This document shows positions 25,749-33,914 of a DNA stretch of 64,000 nucleotides, one piece after another. Every line of letters starts with the position of its first letter. The stretch's first letter is position 1. The stretch is taken from assembly GCF_017873715.1 (NCBI RefSeq), contig NZ_JAGGKM010000003.1:496001-560000 (forward strand), given 5' to 3'. The stretch comes from Cytobacillus luteolus. GTDB lineage: Bacteria; Bacillota; Bacilli; Bacillales; Bacillaceae_L. The translations under genes were made by a program, and so were the position numbers. The notes under the pieces are model-generated. The model was not told the origin of the DNA. It worked only from the letters and a program-made list of their open reading frames with translations, and ran no database searches.

Positions 25749-25776
25749 TGATAAATATATAGGTTAATACTTATAT
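25747..25776 (+). promoter_or_regulatory. ars promoter 2 with inverted operator core
   Basis: TTGATA near 25747 and TTATAT near 25771 are about 17 bases apart. TACTTATAT at 25768-25776 is the reverse complement of the ATATAAGTA core of the arsR operator and covers the -10 region. This supports a second ArsR-controlled promoter before arsD. Confidence 0.5.
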
Positions 25777-25801
25777 TGATATCTTTAGGAGGTTATACCA
25801 A

Positions 25802-26167
25802 TTGATTAAAGTTGAGATCTTCGACCCAGCATTATGTTGTCCGACTGGTGTCTGTGGTCCCAGTGTGGATCCTGAATTAACAAGAGTAGCAACTGCTATC
25901 TTTTTATTAGAAAAAAAAGAGTTAGATATCAAACGATATAATTTAGGAACTGAACCTGGTATGTTTGTTGAAAATAATGAAGTTAATAAGGTTCTTCATG
26001 AAAAAGGTCCAGATTCACTTCCATTAACCCTTGTTGATGGTAAGGTCGTTAAAATTGGCTCTTACCCTACGAACGAAGAGTTTGCCCAGTTGTTTGGTGT
26101 AACTACTGATGAACTAAAGGCAAAACCTAAGGTTGGTCTGAAAATTGACCTTAGCCCATCGAAATAG
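25802..26167 (+). CDS. arsD: arsenite metallochaperone ArsD
   Basis: A 121-residue ArsD with Cys12, Cys13 and Cys18 (LCCPTGVCGP), the three cysteines that bind As(III) and pass it to ArsA. The C-terminal vicinal Cys pairs of some ArsD proteins are absent. The TTG start lies after AGGAGG. ArsD may also repress weakly. It begins the second half of the ars cluster. Confidence 0.93.
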   Translation: MIKVEIFDPALCCPTGVCGPSVDPELTRVATAIFLLEKKELDIKRYNLGTEPGMFVENNEVNKVLHEKGPDSLPLTLVDGKVVKIGSYPTNEEFAQLFGVTTDELKAKPKVGLKIDLSPSK

Positions 26168-26182
26168 AAAGAAGTGAGAATC

Positions 26183-27955
26183 ATGTTCCAATCTTTCGAT
26201 ATAGAAAAAGTTAATAAAACAAAATTTTTATTTTTCACCGGAAAAGGTGGGGTAGGAAAAACTTCGACGGCTTGTGCGACAGCTGTATCTTTAGCTGATG
26301 AAGGGAAAAAGGTGCTGCTTGTTAGTACAGATCCTGCCTCTAATCTCCAGGACGTGTTAGAAGTTAGGTTAACGAATACTCCATTGGCAATTCCAAATGA
26401 ACCGAATTTATATGCTTGTAACCTAGACCCAGAAGAAGCAGCAAGAGCTTACCGAGAGCGCGTTATTGGACCATATCGTGGAAAGCTCCCAGATGGAGTT
26501 GTAGCAACAATGGAAGAACAATTGTCAGGGGCATGTACGGTAGAAATTGCAGCATTTGATGAATTTACAAACTTGTTAGCTGATTCTACTGTTGTAGATG
26601 CATATGAACATATCATCTTTGATACGGCTCCTACAGGTCATACCCTACGATTATTACAGTTACCTTCAGCTTGGAGTGGATTTTTGGATGAAAGTACACA
26701 TGGTGCCTCTTGCCTTGGTCCACTTTCTGGGTTATCTGAAAAAAAAGAGATATATTCTTTTACAATGAAGGTACTCTCTGACTCAACCAAAACGACATTG
26801 TTCTTGGTTGCAAGACCGGATGAATCATCATTACTAGAAGCGAGTCGGGCATCAAGAGAATTAAAAGAAATAGGAATTGTAAACCAATCCTTGATTATTA
26901 ATGGATTAATGGAAACCTATATACCAGAAGATAACGTTTCCTCATCATTTTATAATCGTCAACAGAATGCAATAAAGCAAATGCCAAGTGATTTACAACA
27001 AGTTTCCACCTACTCGTTGCCATTTGTTTCGTATTCTTTAACCGGTGTTGAGAACCTGCGTAATTTATTTAAGAATTATTCTTTGCCAGCTACTCAAGTA
27101 GAGGTTGAAAGACAAACAATTAGTCTACCTGGTTTAAATAAAGTGATTAACAACTTTTCTCTTAACGAAACGAGAGTTATCTTTACGATGGGGAAGGGTG
27201 GAGTCGGAAAGACGACAATGGCGTCTGCTATTGCAGTAGGATTAGTGGAAAAAGGTCATAAAGTCCACTTAACAACAACAGACCCAGCAGCACATCTAGA
27301 ATTTGTTTTTAAAGAAAGTGAAATGAATGAAAATTTAATCATCAGTCGTATTGATCCGAAAGAAGAAGTTGAGGCTTACAAAAAAGAAGTATTATCTAAG
27401 GTAAGTAATGAGCTTGATGATGATGCAATGGCTTATATTCAAGAAGATTTAAACTCACCTTGTACTGAAGAAATTGCAGTTTTTCGCGCTTTTGCTGAGG
27501 TTGTTGCAAAATCAGAAGATGAAATCGTTGTAATTGATACTGCTCCGACCGGACACACATTGCTCCTTTTAGATGCAGCTCAGTCTTATCATAAAGAATT
27601 GGCTCGGTCTACTGGTGAGGTTCCAGAGAGTGTAAAAACATTGCTACCTCGATTAAGAAATCCAAAAGAAACGAGCGTCGTGATTGTAACACTGGCAGAA
27701 GCAACACCCGTTTTAGAAGCTAGTCGTTTACAGGAAGATCTCAAGCGAGCAGAAATTGTTCCAAAATGGTGGGTAATAAATCAAAGTCTTTACGCGACAG
27801 AAACAATTGACCCAGTTTTAAAGGGGAGAGCACTGGCTGAAGTAGATTGGATTCAAAAGGTAACAAATGAATATTCCAATGATTGTGCTATTGTTCCTTT
27901 AATCAGTCATGAAAGCCCTGGATTTGAACAGATTAAAAGATTACTTAATTATTGA
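26183..27955 (+). CDS. arsA: arsenite-transporting ATPase ArsA, two-domain
   Basis: About 590 residues, a tandem duplication of two P-loop ATPase halves. The first Walker A is FTGKGGVGKTS (about residues 18-28) and the second is FTMGKGGVGKTT (about 330-343); each half has the IFDTAPTGHT or VIDTAPTGHT signature. LSGACTVEIAAFDEF and LNSPCTEEIAVF supply the As(III)-binding cysteines. With ArsB it forms the ATP-driven arsenite pump. ATG 26183 is preferred over GTG 26174. Confidence 0.94.
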   Translation: MFQSFDIEKVNKTKFLFFTGKGGVGKTSTACATAVSLADEGKKVLLVSTDPASNLQDVLEVRLTNTPLAIPNEPNLYACNLDPEEAARAYRERVIGPYRGKLPDGVVATMEEQLSGACTVEIAAFDEFTNLLADSTVVDAYEHIIFDTAPTGHTLRLLQLPSAWSGFLDESTHGASCLGPLSGLSEKKEIYSFTMKVLSDSTKTTLFLVARPDESSLLEASRASRELKEIGIVNQSLIINGLMETYIPEDNVSSSFYNRQQNAIKQMPSDLQQVSTYSLPFVSYSLTGVENLRNLFKNYSLPATQVEVERQTISLPGLNKVINNFSLNETRVIFTMGKGGVGKTTMASAIAVGLVEKGHKVHLTTTDPAAHLEFVFKESEMNENLIISRIDPKEEVEAYKKEVLSKVSNELDDDAMAYIQEDLNSPCTEEIAVFRAFAEVVAKSEDEIVVIDTAPTGHTLLLLDAAQSYHKELARSTGEVPESVKTLLPRLRNPKETSVVIVTLAEATPVLEASRLQEDLKRAEIVPKWWVINQSLYATETIDPVLKGRALAEVDWIQKVTNEYSNDCAIVPLISHESPGFEQIKRLLNY

Positions 27956-28002
27956 ACAAGATGTGAAGTAGAGTAAATTGTCAGGAAGGTGGAATAAAAA
28001 CG

Positions 28003-28431
28003 ATGACTACAAAGAACTATCACGAATTAATTAAAGACCGTATTTATTTTGGTGGAGCAGATGATGTGAAGGACATGATGGCGAACGAAAAAGCTGATGT
28101 TATTTTCGACTTGCGCGCAGAGTCACATGAGAACCAATCAGGGTATGACCGTGTCCATAGTCCGATTGTTGATGATGCCGCAAATCAAGACGAATCAATT
28201 AAAAAGTCGATTGAACATGTGGTAAACGCTTATAATGAAGGGAAAAAGGTCTATTTTCATTGCGGTGGTGGAAGCGGCCGTGCAGGCACGGTTGCAGTTG
28301 GTACACTAATGACATTAGGTAAAGCACACACAATAGATGAAGCAGAAGAAATGGCTAAGTCAATCCGTCCAAAAGTAAATGTGAAGCCTGAAATGAAACA
28401 AGCATTACTACGATTATTCCCTAGTAATTAA
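28003..28431 (+). CDS. dual-specificity/tyrosine phosphatase-like protein
   Basis: A 142-residue protein with the Cx5R phosphatase loop HCGGGSGRAGT (Cys87, Arg93) and a candidate general acid earlier in the chain (FDLRAE or VDDAAN). The size and order fit the compact Cys-based phosphatases. It lies 47 bases after arsA with its own GGAAGGTGG, within the ars operon. Its role in arsenic handling is unknown; arsenate is a phosphate analogue, so a link is conceivable. Confidence 0.75.
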   Translation: MTTKNYHELIKDRIYFGGADDVKDMMANEKADVIFDLRAESHENQSGYDRVHSPIVDDAANQDESIKKSIEHVVNAYNEGKKVYFHCGGGSGRAGTVAVGTLMTLGKAHTIDEAEEMAKSIRPKVNVKPEMKQALLRLFPSN

Positions 28432-28483
28432 AAGGGAAAATGAAGTAAAATAATTAAGTAAAACAGTTAAAAAGGAGAAATCT

Positions 28484-28762
28484 ATGAATATAACAGATCA
28501 GGCTCGTGATGTATTAAAGAATATGCTACAACATCACGACGCCAAAAACTTACGTGTCTATTTTGCAGGCTTTGGCTGAGGAAAGCCACAAGTGGGACTG
28601 GCTCTGGATGAGCCGGAGGAAAATGATAAAGTTCTTACCATCAATGAAATTTTGGTAGCAATAGATTCTAACATTGAATCTTATACGGATAATCTTGTTT
28701 TAGATTTTGATCAAGAATCCAATGGACTTGTTTTAGTAGGAAACGAATCAGACTGTTGTTAA
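28484..28762 (+). CDS. HesB/IscA-like protein, candidate selenoprotein with in-frame UGA
   Basis: AAAAAGGAG precedes ATG 28484. The frame reads MNITDQARDVLKNML..., meets TGA at codon 32 (28577-28579) in the block AGFG-U-GKPQVGLALDEP, and goes on in perfect family-like sequence to a TAA at 28760, ending SDCC; 92 residues with UGA read through. In relatives Cys sits at this place (GFGCGxPxxGLALDEP). HesB-like selenoproteins are an established family. The 7-bp hairpin at 28598-28616 has a UGGAU loop starting 26 nt after the UGA, as in bacterial SECIS elements. The alternative is a nonsense-mutated gene. Last gene of the ars operon. Confidence 0.65.
28598..28616 (+). promoter_or_regulatory. candidate bacterial SECIS hairpin
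   Basis: CTGGCTC pairs with GAGCCGG (one U-G pair) around the five-base loop TGGAT. The loop starts 26 nt after the UGA, and a G is its second base. Both fit published bSECIS search rules. It lies inside the coding sequence, as expected in bacteria. Confidence 0.55.
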
Positions 28763-28773
28763 AACAAAAATGG

Positions 28774-28806
28774 TGATATACCTGCTTAATAGAGGTGTAT
28801 CTTCAT
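28774..28806 (+). terminator. Rho-independent terminator of the ars operon
   Basis: GATATACCT and AGGTGTATC pair and are followed by TTCATTTAT. Confidence 0.6.
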
Positions 28807-28823
28807 TTATATTAGAAAAGAAG

Positions 28824-28880
28824 AGGCATAACATGTTTGTCATATAAAATATGGTTATGCCTTTTATGTGTTTTCTTTTT
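28824..28880 (+). terminator. second hairpin terminator
   Basis: AGGCATAAC and GTTATGCCT pair over a 21-nt loop, followed by TTTATGTGTTTTCTTTTTT. Confidence 0.6.
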
Positions 28881-28938
28881 TAAAATTCGGGTTCTAGATA
28901 CTATTTTTGTATGGCGCGTTTTTAGGAGAGATAGATAA

Positions 28939-28967
28939 AAATAAACGCCAAATAATGGCGTTTATTT
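28939..28967. terminator. bidirectional terminator overlapping a stop codon
   Basis: AAATAAACGCC and GGCGTTTATTT form a perfect 11-bp stem. The stop codon of the minus-strand gene at 28966-29145 lies at its edge. Confidence 0.7.
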
Positions 28968-29145
28968 AGTCGTTTCGTCTGTTATCATTATCTGTTGCAT
29001 TTGAAATAGCCTCTGCAGTTGCGTCTACAGCATTCATTGCGGCATCCTCCGTAACTTCTAATCCTCGATGAATAGAATGGAATGCAGCCCCAGCTTTGTC
29101 TTTAATGTTTTCTGAAACATTTTGATTATTATCTCGATTAGCCAT
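28966..29145 (-). CDS. 59-residue hydrophilic protein
   Basis: GGAGGTGATT lies before the minus-strand ATG at 29145. The product starts MANRDNNQNVSENIKDKAGA and carries two amphipathic helical stretches rich in Ala and acidic residues (EVTEDAAMNAVDATAEAISNA). Composition is like small sporulation or stress proteins, but no family is recognised. It is alone; the gap 29146-29504 upstream shows only the hairpin at 29461. Confidence 0.65.
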   Translation of the reverse strand: MANRDNNQNVSENIKDKAGAAFHSIHRGLEVTEDAAMNAVDATAEAISNATDNDNRRND

Positions 29146-29460
29146 TTTACAATCACCTCCTGAGCAGCCTTATGTTATGTAAAAGAGGAAGAAGTTATTC
29201 TCCATGATTTAGAAAATAAACTATACCTACAACTGTTTGTGGTCTCACTTTTCTTAACCCTATGTTATAGCTAAAAGTTGTTGGATTTAGAGGGCTTTGT
29301 GAAGAATTTCACTTAAAGTAACGGGAAGGTTAGTTGAATAAATAAGTGATCATTTCTTAGTACACAGTTGAAATTTACTACGCAATAAATCCTTTTTGAT
29401 TTGAGGTCCTTATTAAGTACTTTACTTAAATGGATCGGTAAGTTTATGAAGGATATCACA

Positions 29461-29492
29461 AATAGCAGTATAACAGCACACTGCTATTTGCA
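29461..29492 (-). terminator. terminator of the ger operon
   Basis: AATAGCAGT and ACTGCTATT pair around a 10-nt loop, 15 bases beyond the gerC stop on the minus strand. Confidence 0.55.
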
Positions 29493-29504
29493 AGGGGTGA
29501 ACCT

Positions 29505-30596
29505 CTATTCAGTGATACCCGTTTCAATAATTTTAACATCTACCTTCAAATTAATTTGAGTATTTGGATACTGCTCATTCCATTTTTCAGAATCAAAACT
29601 TCTTACTTGCGCTTCATATTTAGCACCAAGTCCCAACGGATCAACATTTAGTTCACGAAACTGCTTAATTAGATCTGTACCTTCATCTTTCAAATGTTTT
29701 TCTAAATTTTTTTCTATTTCTTTTTTGTCGTTTGACAACGTTTCTCCATTGGAGGAAGAATATTCGATGACCCTTGCTTTTATGTTTAATTGGATAGTAA
29801 TTGTTGGTTCTCCATTTTTCATTTCTACATCATAGATGGGACGGGAACGGATAACTTCAATCGCCAGATTATCATTATTTTCAAGTGTTGTTTGATGGAT
29901 TCCCTTTTGACGTTTTTCTACCATACTACAGAATATAAAGGTACTGTGCTTCGAAACTTGGAAAACTAGTTTGTCATTCTTCATAATTCCGACGCTAGGA
30001 ATTATGACGACTTCATCTCCATTTACCTCTATAATAGGCAAATATGGATCGATTCCTTCCTGATGATATTGATACATAAATGTATTAATATCAGTCCTTG
30101 GGAGTGTTCCGTTTTTGATATTCTGTTCTATCATTTCCTGTAGGTGAAGAGCTATATTGTCAACTTCCTTAAATTTTCTATCAAGTACCTCACTCGTATC
30201 TCCATCTACTATTGCCAATTGAGCGATTCTCCCGACGGATGGATCACGGTTATAGGTGTCAAGTACTGTAAATATTCCTTTCTCTGAAAATGTTTTACTG
30301 AAAAGCATTACACGGATTTGACCACTCATAATTTGGTATCGTGTTTTACGGTTGGCTTTATCTCTTGTATCTTTACTTGAATCTCCTGTTGCTGTAATGG
30401 TTTTGGTAGACGGTGGCTCATTTCTGCCTTTATAAATAGGAAACATAAAGTGGCTTTTAATCTCTTGTTCTTCCGTAAGATCATATCCAGCTCCTTGGAT
30501 TATATCTATCTCATTAATCACTTTTGAGGGAATAAGAGCCTCACAACCGGTTAAGAAAACCAGGAGAAGAAGGAAGAATTGCCTGAATTGTTTCAT
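29505..30596 (-). CDS. Ger(x)C family spore germination lipoprotein
   Basis: About 363 residues. A lipobox LTGC follows the N-terminal hydrophobic stretch (QFFLLLLVFLTGC). The rest matches the GerC family, with blocks EIDIIQGAGYDLTEE, YQIMSGQIRVMLFSK, RDPSVGRIAQLAIVDG and the C-terminal FNxx-like KVDVKIIETGI. GerC subunits sit on the outer face of the spore inner membrane as part of the germinant receptor. ATG 30596 overlaps the end of the gerB-like gene. Confidence 0.93.
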   Translation of the reverse strand: MKQFRQFFLLLLVFLTGCEALIPSKVINEIDIIQGAGYDLTEEQEIKSHFMFPIYKGRNEPPSTKTITATGDSSKDTRDKANRKTRYQIMSGQIRVMLFSKTFSEKGIFTVLDTYNRDPSVGRIAQLAIVDGDTSEVLDRKFKEVDNIALHLQEMIEQNIKNGTLPRTDINTFMYQYHQEGIDPYLPIIEVNGDEVVIIPSVGIMKNDKLVFQVSKHSTFIFCSMVEKRQKGIHQTTLENNDNLAIEVIRSRPIYDVEMKNGEPTITIQLNIKARVIEYSSSNGETLSNDKKEIEKNLEKHLKDEGTDLIKQFRELNVDPLGLGAKYEAQVRSFDSEKWNEQYPNTQINLKVDVKIIETGITE

Positions 30597-31678
30597 GATA
30601 TCTTTCTCCTTTTCCAAATCATAACAATGGCGGATAACAAGGGAATGTACACATAGACTAGAACAATATGAAGGTAACTTACATATTTTTTGAAAGATAC
30701 ACTCAGCTCACTTCCGTATAAAAGTTGACTCCCTATAACAAAAAGAATAATCCAGAGTAGCAGAGGATATTTTTGTTTGACTCCAAACAAAAGTTTACAT
30801 CCTCTGCTAGAGCACCAGAGCAATAGTGAGAGAAGTGATAGTATGACAAGCATGTATATGCAAATATAGACATATTCAAACCGTTCCAGAAACGGATATT
30901 GTATTAATTTTGTAATGGTAAGTTCTGGCCATTTCTGGAGTTTCAACTGTGATTCACTGAAAAATAAAAAACAGGCAATTGCTGACCACGTATAAAGTAA
31001 AGTAGTGACAATTATAGCGTAGTGTGCATATTTTTGAGACGGTTTATTTTTCTTGATAAACGGATAGATCATTAAAATCACCTCAAATCCCGCCATCGTA
31101 TAGATGGTTCCGTTTATTCCCATAAGGATTTCAAGAAGCGAGTGATCCATTACAGGAAGTAAATTGTCCAGGTGATAGTATTTGCTAGGGGATGAAAAGG
31201 CTGTCACTTGACTGAATAAAGGGAAGACGGTTGAAAAGAAACAAATCCCAACCACAGCCCTAAATCCACCGGACACGATGTAATATACAAGGCCCATAAT
31301 GAGAAGTGATAAAATCCAAGCAGGAAGAGTTGGAAACATCCAAACCTGAACAATTTCAATATATGATTGCAAGACAGAAAAACCTAGAGTCCCATAATAT
31401 ATGACAAACAGAAAACTGATTCCATTTCCAGTTAATTTACCGAAAATGATACGGTTAACATGGAGGAGGTCCCCGTCCAGTGTAGTCATCAGTTTATACA
31501 TAGTAAACATGATGATTTGAACTATGCCCCCTGCTAGAAGAACACTTATCCAACCATCGTAGCCTGCATATTTTGCAAGATCACGTTGAAAACTTAAAAT
31601 TCCTACTCCGACCTGAGAAGAAATAATGATGAAAAATACAAAATATGGTGATACTTGATAGTTCTTAGGAATGGACAC
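30593..31678 (-). CDS. GerB-type spore germination permease
   Basis: A 361-residue membrane protein of the amino acid/polyamine transporter superfamily, endospore germination permease group, with about ten hydrophobic segments. SSQVGVGILSFQRDLAKYAGYDGWISVL at the N-terminus is characteristic. The B subunit is thought to bind germinant. It lies 14 bases after the A gene and overlaps the C gene by four bases, so the three are translated together. Confidence 0.93.
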   Translation of the reverse strand: MSIPKNYQVSPYFVFFIIISSQVGVGILSFQRDLAKYAGYDGWISVLLAGGIVQIIMFTMYKLMTTLDGDLLHVNRIIFGKLTGNGISFLFVIYYGTLGFSVLQSYIEIVQVWMFPTLPAWILSLLIMGLVYYIVSGGFRAVVGICFFSTVFPLFSQVTAFSSPSKYYHLDNLLPVMDHSLLEILMGINGTIYTMAGFEVILMIYPFIKKNKPSQKYAHYAIIVTTLLYTWSAIACFLFFSESQLKLQKWPELTITKLIQYPFLERFEYVYICIYMLVILSLLSLLLWCSSRGCKLLFGVKQKYPLLLWIILFVIGSQLLYGSELSVSFKKYVSYLHIVLVYVYIPLLSAIVMIWKRRKIS

Positions 31679-31692
31679 AGTAACCCTACTTT

Positions 31693-33183
31693 CTATTCAT
31701 CGAAGTCAGTTGTCCGTTTGTTTTTAGAAACACGACGGGTTGTTTTATTCTTTTTCTTTGGTTTCAGTAAAGTAGGATTTTCTTTCTGTTTAGAAAAGGG
31801 AAGACGAATCCACATATCCTGAATATTAGTTTTTCGAAACGGATATAACCCACTGAACGGATTCCCCGCAGAAGATAATCGAACCACATGAATCAGAGTA
31901 AACAAGAACCCGATAAACACTCCTAGTACACCAAGTAACTGAGCCAAAAATAGAAGTGGAAATTTGATAAGTCGAACACTGTTTCCTGTCTTATATATAG
32001 GTGTAACAAAGTTAGCAACCGTACCAAGGCTTACGATTATTAACAGGATATTACTTGTTAATCCGGCTTCCACAATTGCCTGGCCAATTACAATTCCTCC
32101 AATAATTCCGAGAGTCTGCGCTACTTTGAACGGTAAATGCATCCCTGCTTCTCTTATTGATTCAATCAACAGTTCCAGCATCAAGGCTTCGATAAAAGGG
32201 CTAAACGGTACTGTAATCCGGGAAGAAGCCAGGGCTGAAAATAACTCAGAAGGTATTAGTTCGTAATGATAGGTCAACACAGCGACATACATAGGTGAAA
32301 GCAAAATCGAAAAGAAAAAGGCAAAAAACCGAAGAAGTCTGAAAAAACTAGACACCATCCACGGATAACTGTAATCTTCGATTGAGATAAACGACTCTAG
32401 TAACGTAATAGGTAGAATGATTACATCAGGGGATCCATCAACAACTATTGAAACCTTTCCTTCTGTTAATCCTCCGACCACTCGGTCACATCTTTCCGTA
32501 ACAATAGATTGTGGAAATAGGGAGTTGGAATTGTCATCAATCATTGCTGCTATGTATGAACTATCCAATATTTGGTCGTATTCAATATTGCTTATCCTGT
32601 ACAAAATGTCGTTTACAAATTCACTGTTTGCAATATTCTCCATATACAAAACAGCCACTTTCGTTTTTGTAAATGCCCCAACATTCACTTCCTTAACTAA
32701 TAGTTCTTGAACTGGGAGACGTTTCCTAATAAGATTCACGTTCGTATCCAACTCTTCAATAAACCCTACCTGTGGACCAAGTACAGACGGCTCTTTGAGT
32801 GGGGGGCCAACTGTACGGAATTCTGTTTCAGGAATGTTTACAAGGAGACATGGTTTATCTTGTTTTTGTTTGCGAATGGCAACATGGCCAGTGAGAATTT
32901 TATCTATAATTTCTTGGTCATCTTCCGTTAATACAATATCCTGGATCGGTATACTAGCGACTAATTGATTAAGAGGTAAGTTAGCATCCAAATACGGAAG
33001 AACATCTCGATGCAATATTTCCGATTTAATTAATGTCCGATAGTATGAAATCCAAAAAGGTTGGGATGAATCAAGAGACGTATGATAATCAACATAGTCA
33101 TTTGATTTTGCGAGGTTTTGATACCAGGTGTTATGATTATCAGAGGGTATGTGATCTGTTAACTTTGTATCATTCATTTGCAT
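31693..33183 (-). CDS. GerA-family spore germination protein
   Basis: A 496-residue GerA subunit. A soluble N-terminal half (about 1-280, with LVNIPETEFRTVGPPLKEPSVLGPQVGF and DGSPDVIILP) precedes about five membrane helices with GEIxPxAFSP-like PFSPFIEALMLELLIESIREAG. A basic, lysine-rich C-terminal tail follows. Recent work shows A subunits form ion channels opened by nutrients. First gene of the operon; the name of the receptor cannot be assigned. Confidence 0.93.
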   Translation of the reverse strand: MQMNDTKLTDHIPSDNHNTWYQNLAKSNDYVDYHTSLDSSQPFWISYYRTLIKSEILHRDVLPYLDANLPLNQLVASIPIQDIVLTEDDQEIIDKILTGHVAIRKQKQDKPCLLVNIPETEFRTVGPPLKEPSVLGPQVGFIEELDTNVNLIRKRLPVQELLVKEVNVGAFTKTKVAVLYMENIANSEFVNDILYRISNIEYDQILDSSYIAAMIDDNSNSLFPQSIVTERCDRVVGGLTEGKVSIVVDGSPDVIILPITLLESFISIEDYSYPWMVSSFFRLLRFFAFFFSILLSPMYVAVLTYHYELIPSELFSALASSRITVPFSPFIEALMLELLIESIREAGMHLPFKVAQTLGIIGGIVIGQAIVEAGLTSNILLIIVSLGTVANFVTPIYKTGNSVRLIKFPLLFLAQLLGVLGVFIGFLFTLIHVVRLSSAGNPFSGLYPFRKTNIQDMWIRLPFSKQKENPTLLKPKKKNKTTRRVSKNKRTTDFDE

Positions 33184-33236
33184 AACTTATGTCCTCAATC
33201 TGTTTTTTTTTATTTTGCTAAAAAATTTGAAATATC

Positions 33237-33267
33237 ATTCATGAAATGGTCAAAATGGATAAATTCA
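33237..33267 (-). promoter_or_regulatory. possible sigma-G promoter of the ger operon
   Basis: On the minus strand TGAATT and CATGAAT are 18 bases apart, close to the forespore sigma-G pattern (TGAATA and CATACTA). It lies about 55 bases upstream of the GerA start. ger operons are known to depend on sigma-G. Confidence 0.4.
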
Positions 33268-33361
33268 ACAGTTTTATTAAAAGAGGTAAGTACCTGAAGA
33301 TACATCCATTGATAAAGTTTAAATAATTTATAATGATTCTTTAAATAAGGGGCTGTGTACG

Positions 33362-33661
33362 ATGACAACTTCAAAAACTTTAAGAACTTGCGACAAGGGG
33401 CAACGATTCTATAAAAGTAGCAATTGTCTAAGCTGCCCGACTTGTGAGAAAGAATGTAAACCTGACAGTGGTTTTCTTTCACGACTTAGAACACCAGCAT
33501 GACGTGCGTTAGAAAACAGTGGAATTACAACATTGGAGCAACTATCTACATTTACAGAAAAAGAGATTTCGCAATTACACGGAATATGACCAAAATCTTT
33601 ATCTAAACTTAGGGTTGCTTTGGAGGAAGAGGGTTTATCTTTCGAAACTAAACATCCATAA
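33362..33661 (+). pseudogene. RpoA C-terminal-domain-like/HhH protein with two nonsense codons
   Basis: The frame from ATG 33362 reads a Cys-rich N-terminal part (NCLSCPTCEKEC), then a helix-hairpin-helix domain like the RNA polymerase alpha CTD (LENSGITTLEQLSTFTEKEI, then PKSLSKLRVALEEEGLSF). TGA at 33500-33502 stands where relatives have Arg (PARRALE), and TGA at 33587-33589 where they have Gly (HGIGPKS). Neither place expects Cys, so selenocysteine is ruled out. It is 100 codons long. Confidence 0.75.
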
Positions 33662-33914
33662 TTATTCGGATAATTGTTAAAATATTGGGATAAGGATTAT
33701 TATTCAAAAATTGAAAAGAGCGATTATTGAATATGCGAATGGTTAGCTGCGGCTGATTCTTTTGCTTTTATAGGGTGTTTAGCAGAACATGAGTAGGTTC
33801 CAAAGGATGGCAACCGACTCATGAATTTTACTAAACGATGTAAATGCGGTTTTACAAGACAATCTTCGGTGGAATGTAAAGAATTCTTTGCTTGTCAAGT
33901 GCAATTTGTAATTT

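Noticed and set aside
31964-32931. several plus-strand frames
   Set aside because: All are antisense to the GerA gene, whose family match is unambiguous.
33500-33589. selenocysteine at the two TGA codons of the alpha-CTD-like gene
   Set aside because: Relatives have Arg and Gly there, not Cys, and no suitable hairpin follows.
33670-33820. protein-like traces such as WLAAADSFAFIGCLAEHE
   Set aside because: Too short and interrupted to name a gene; at most a further relic beside the IS110 remnant.
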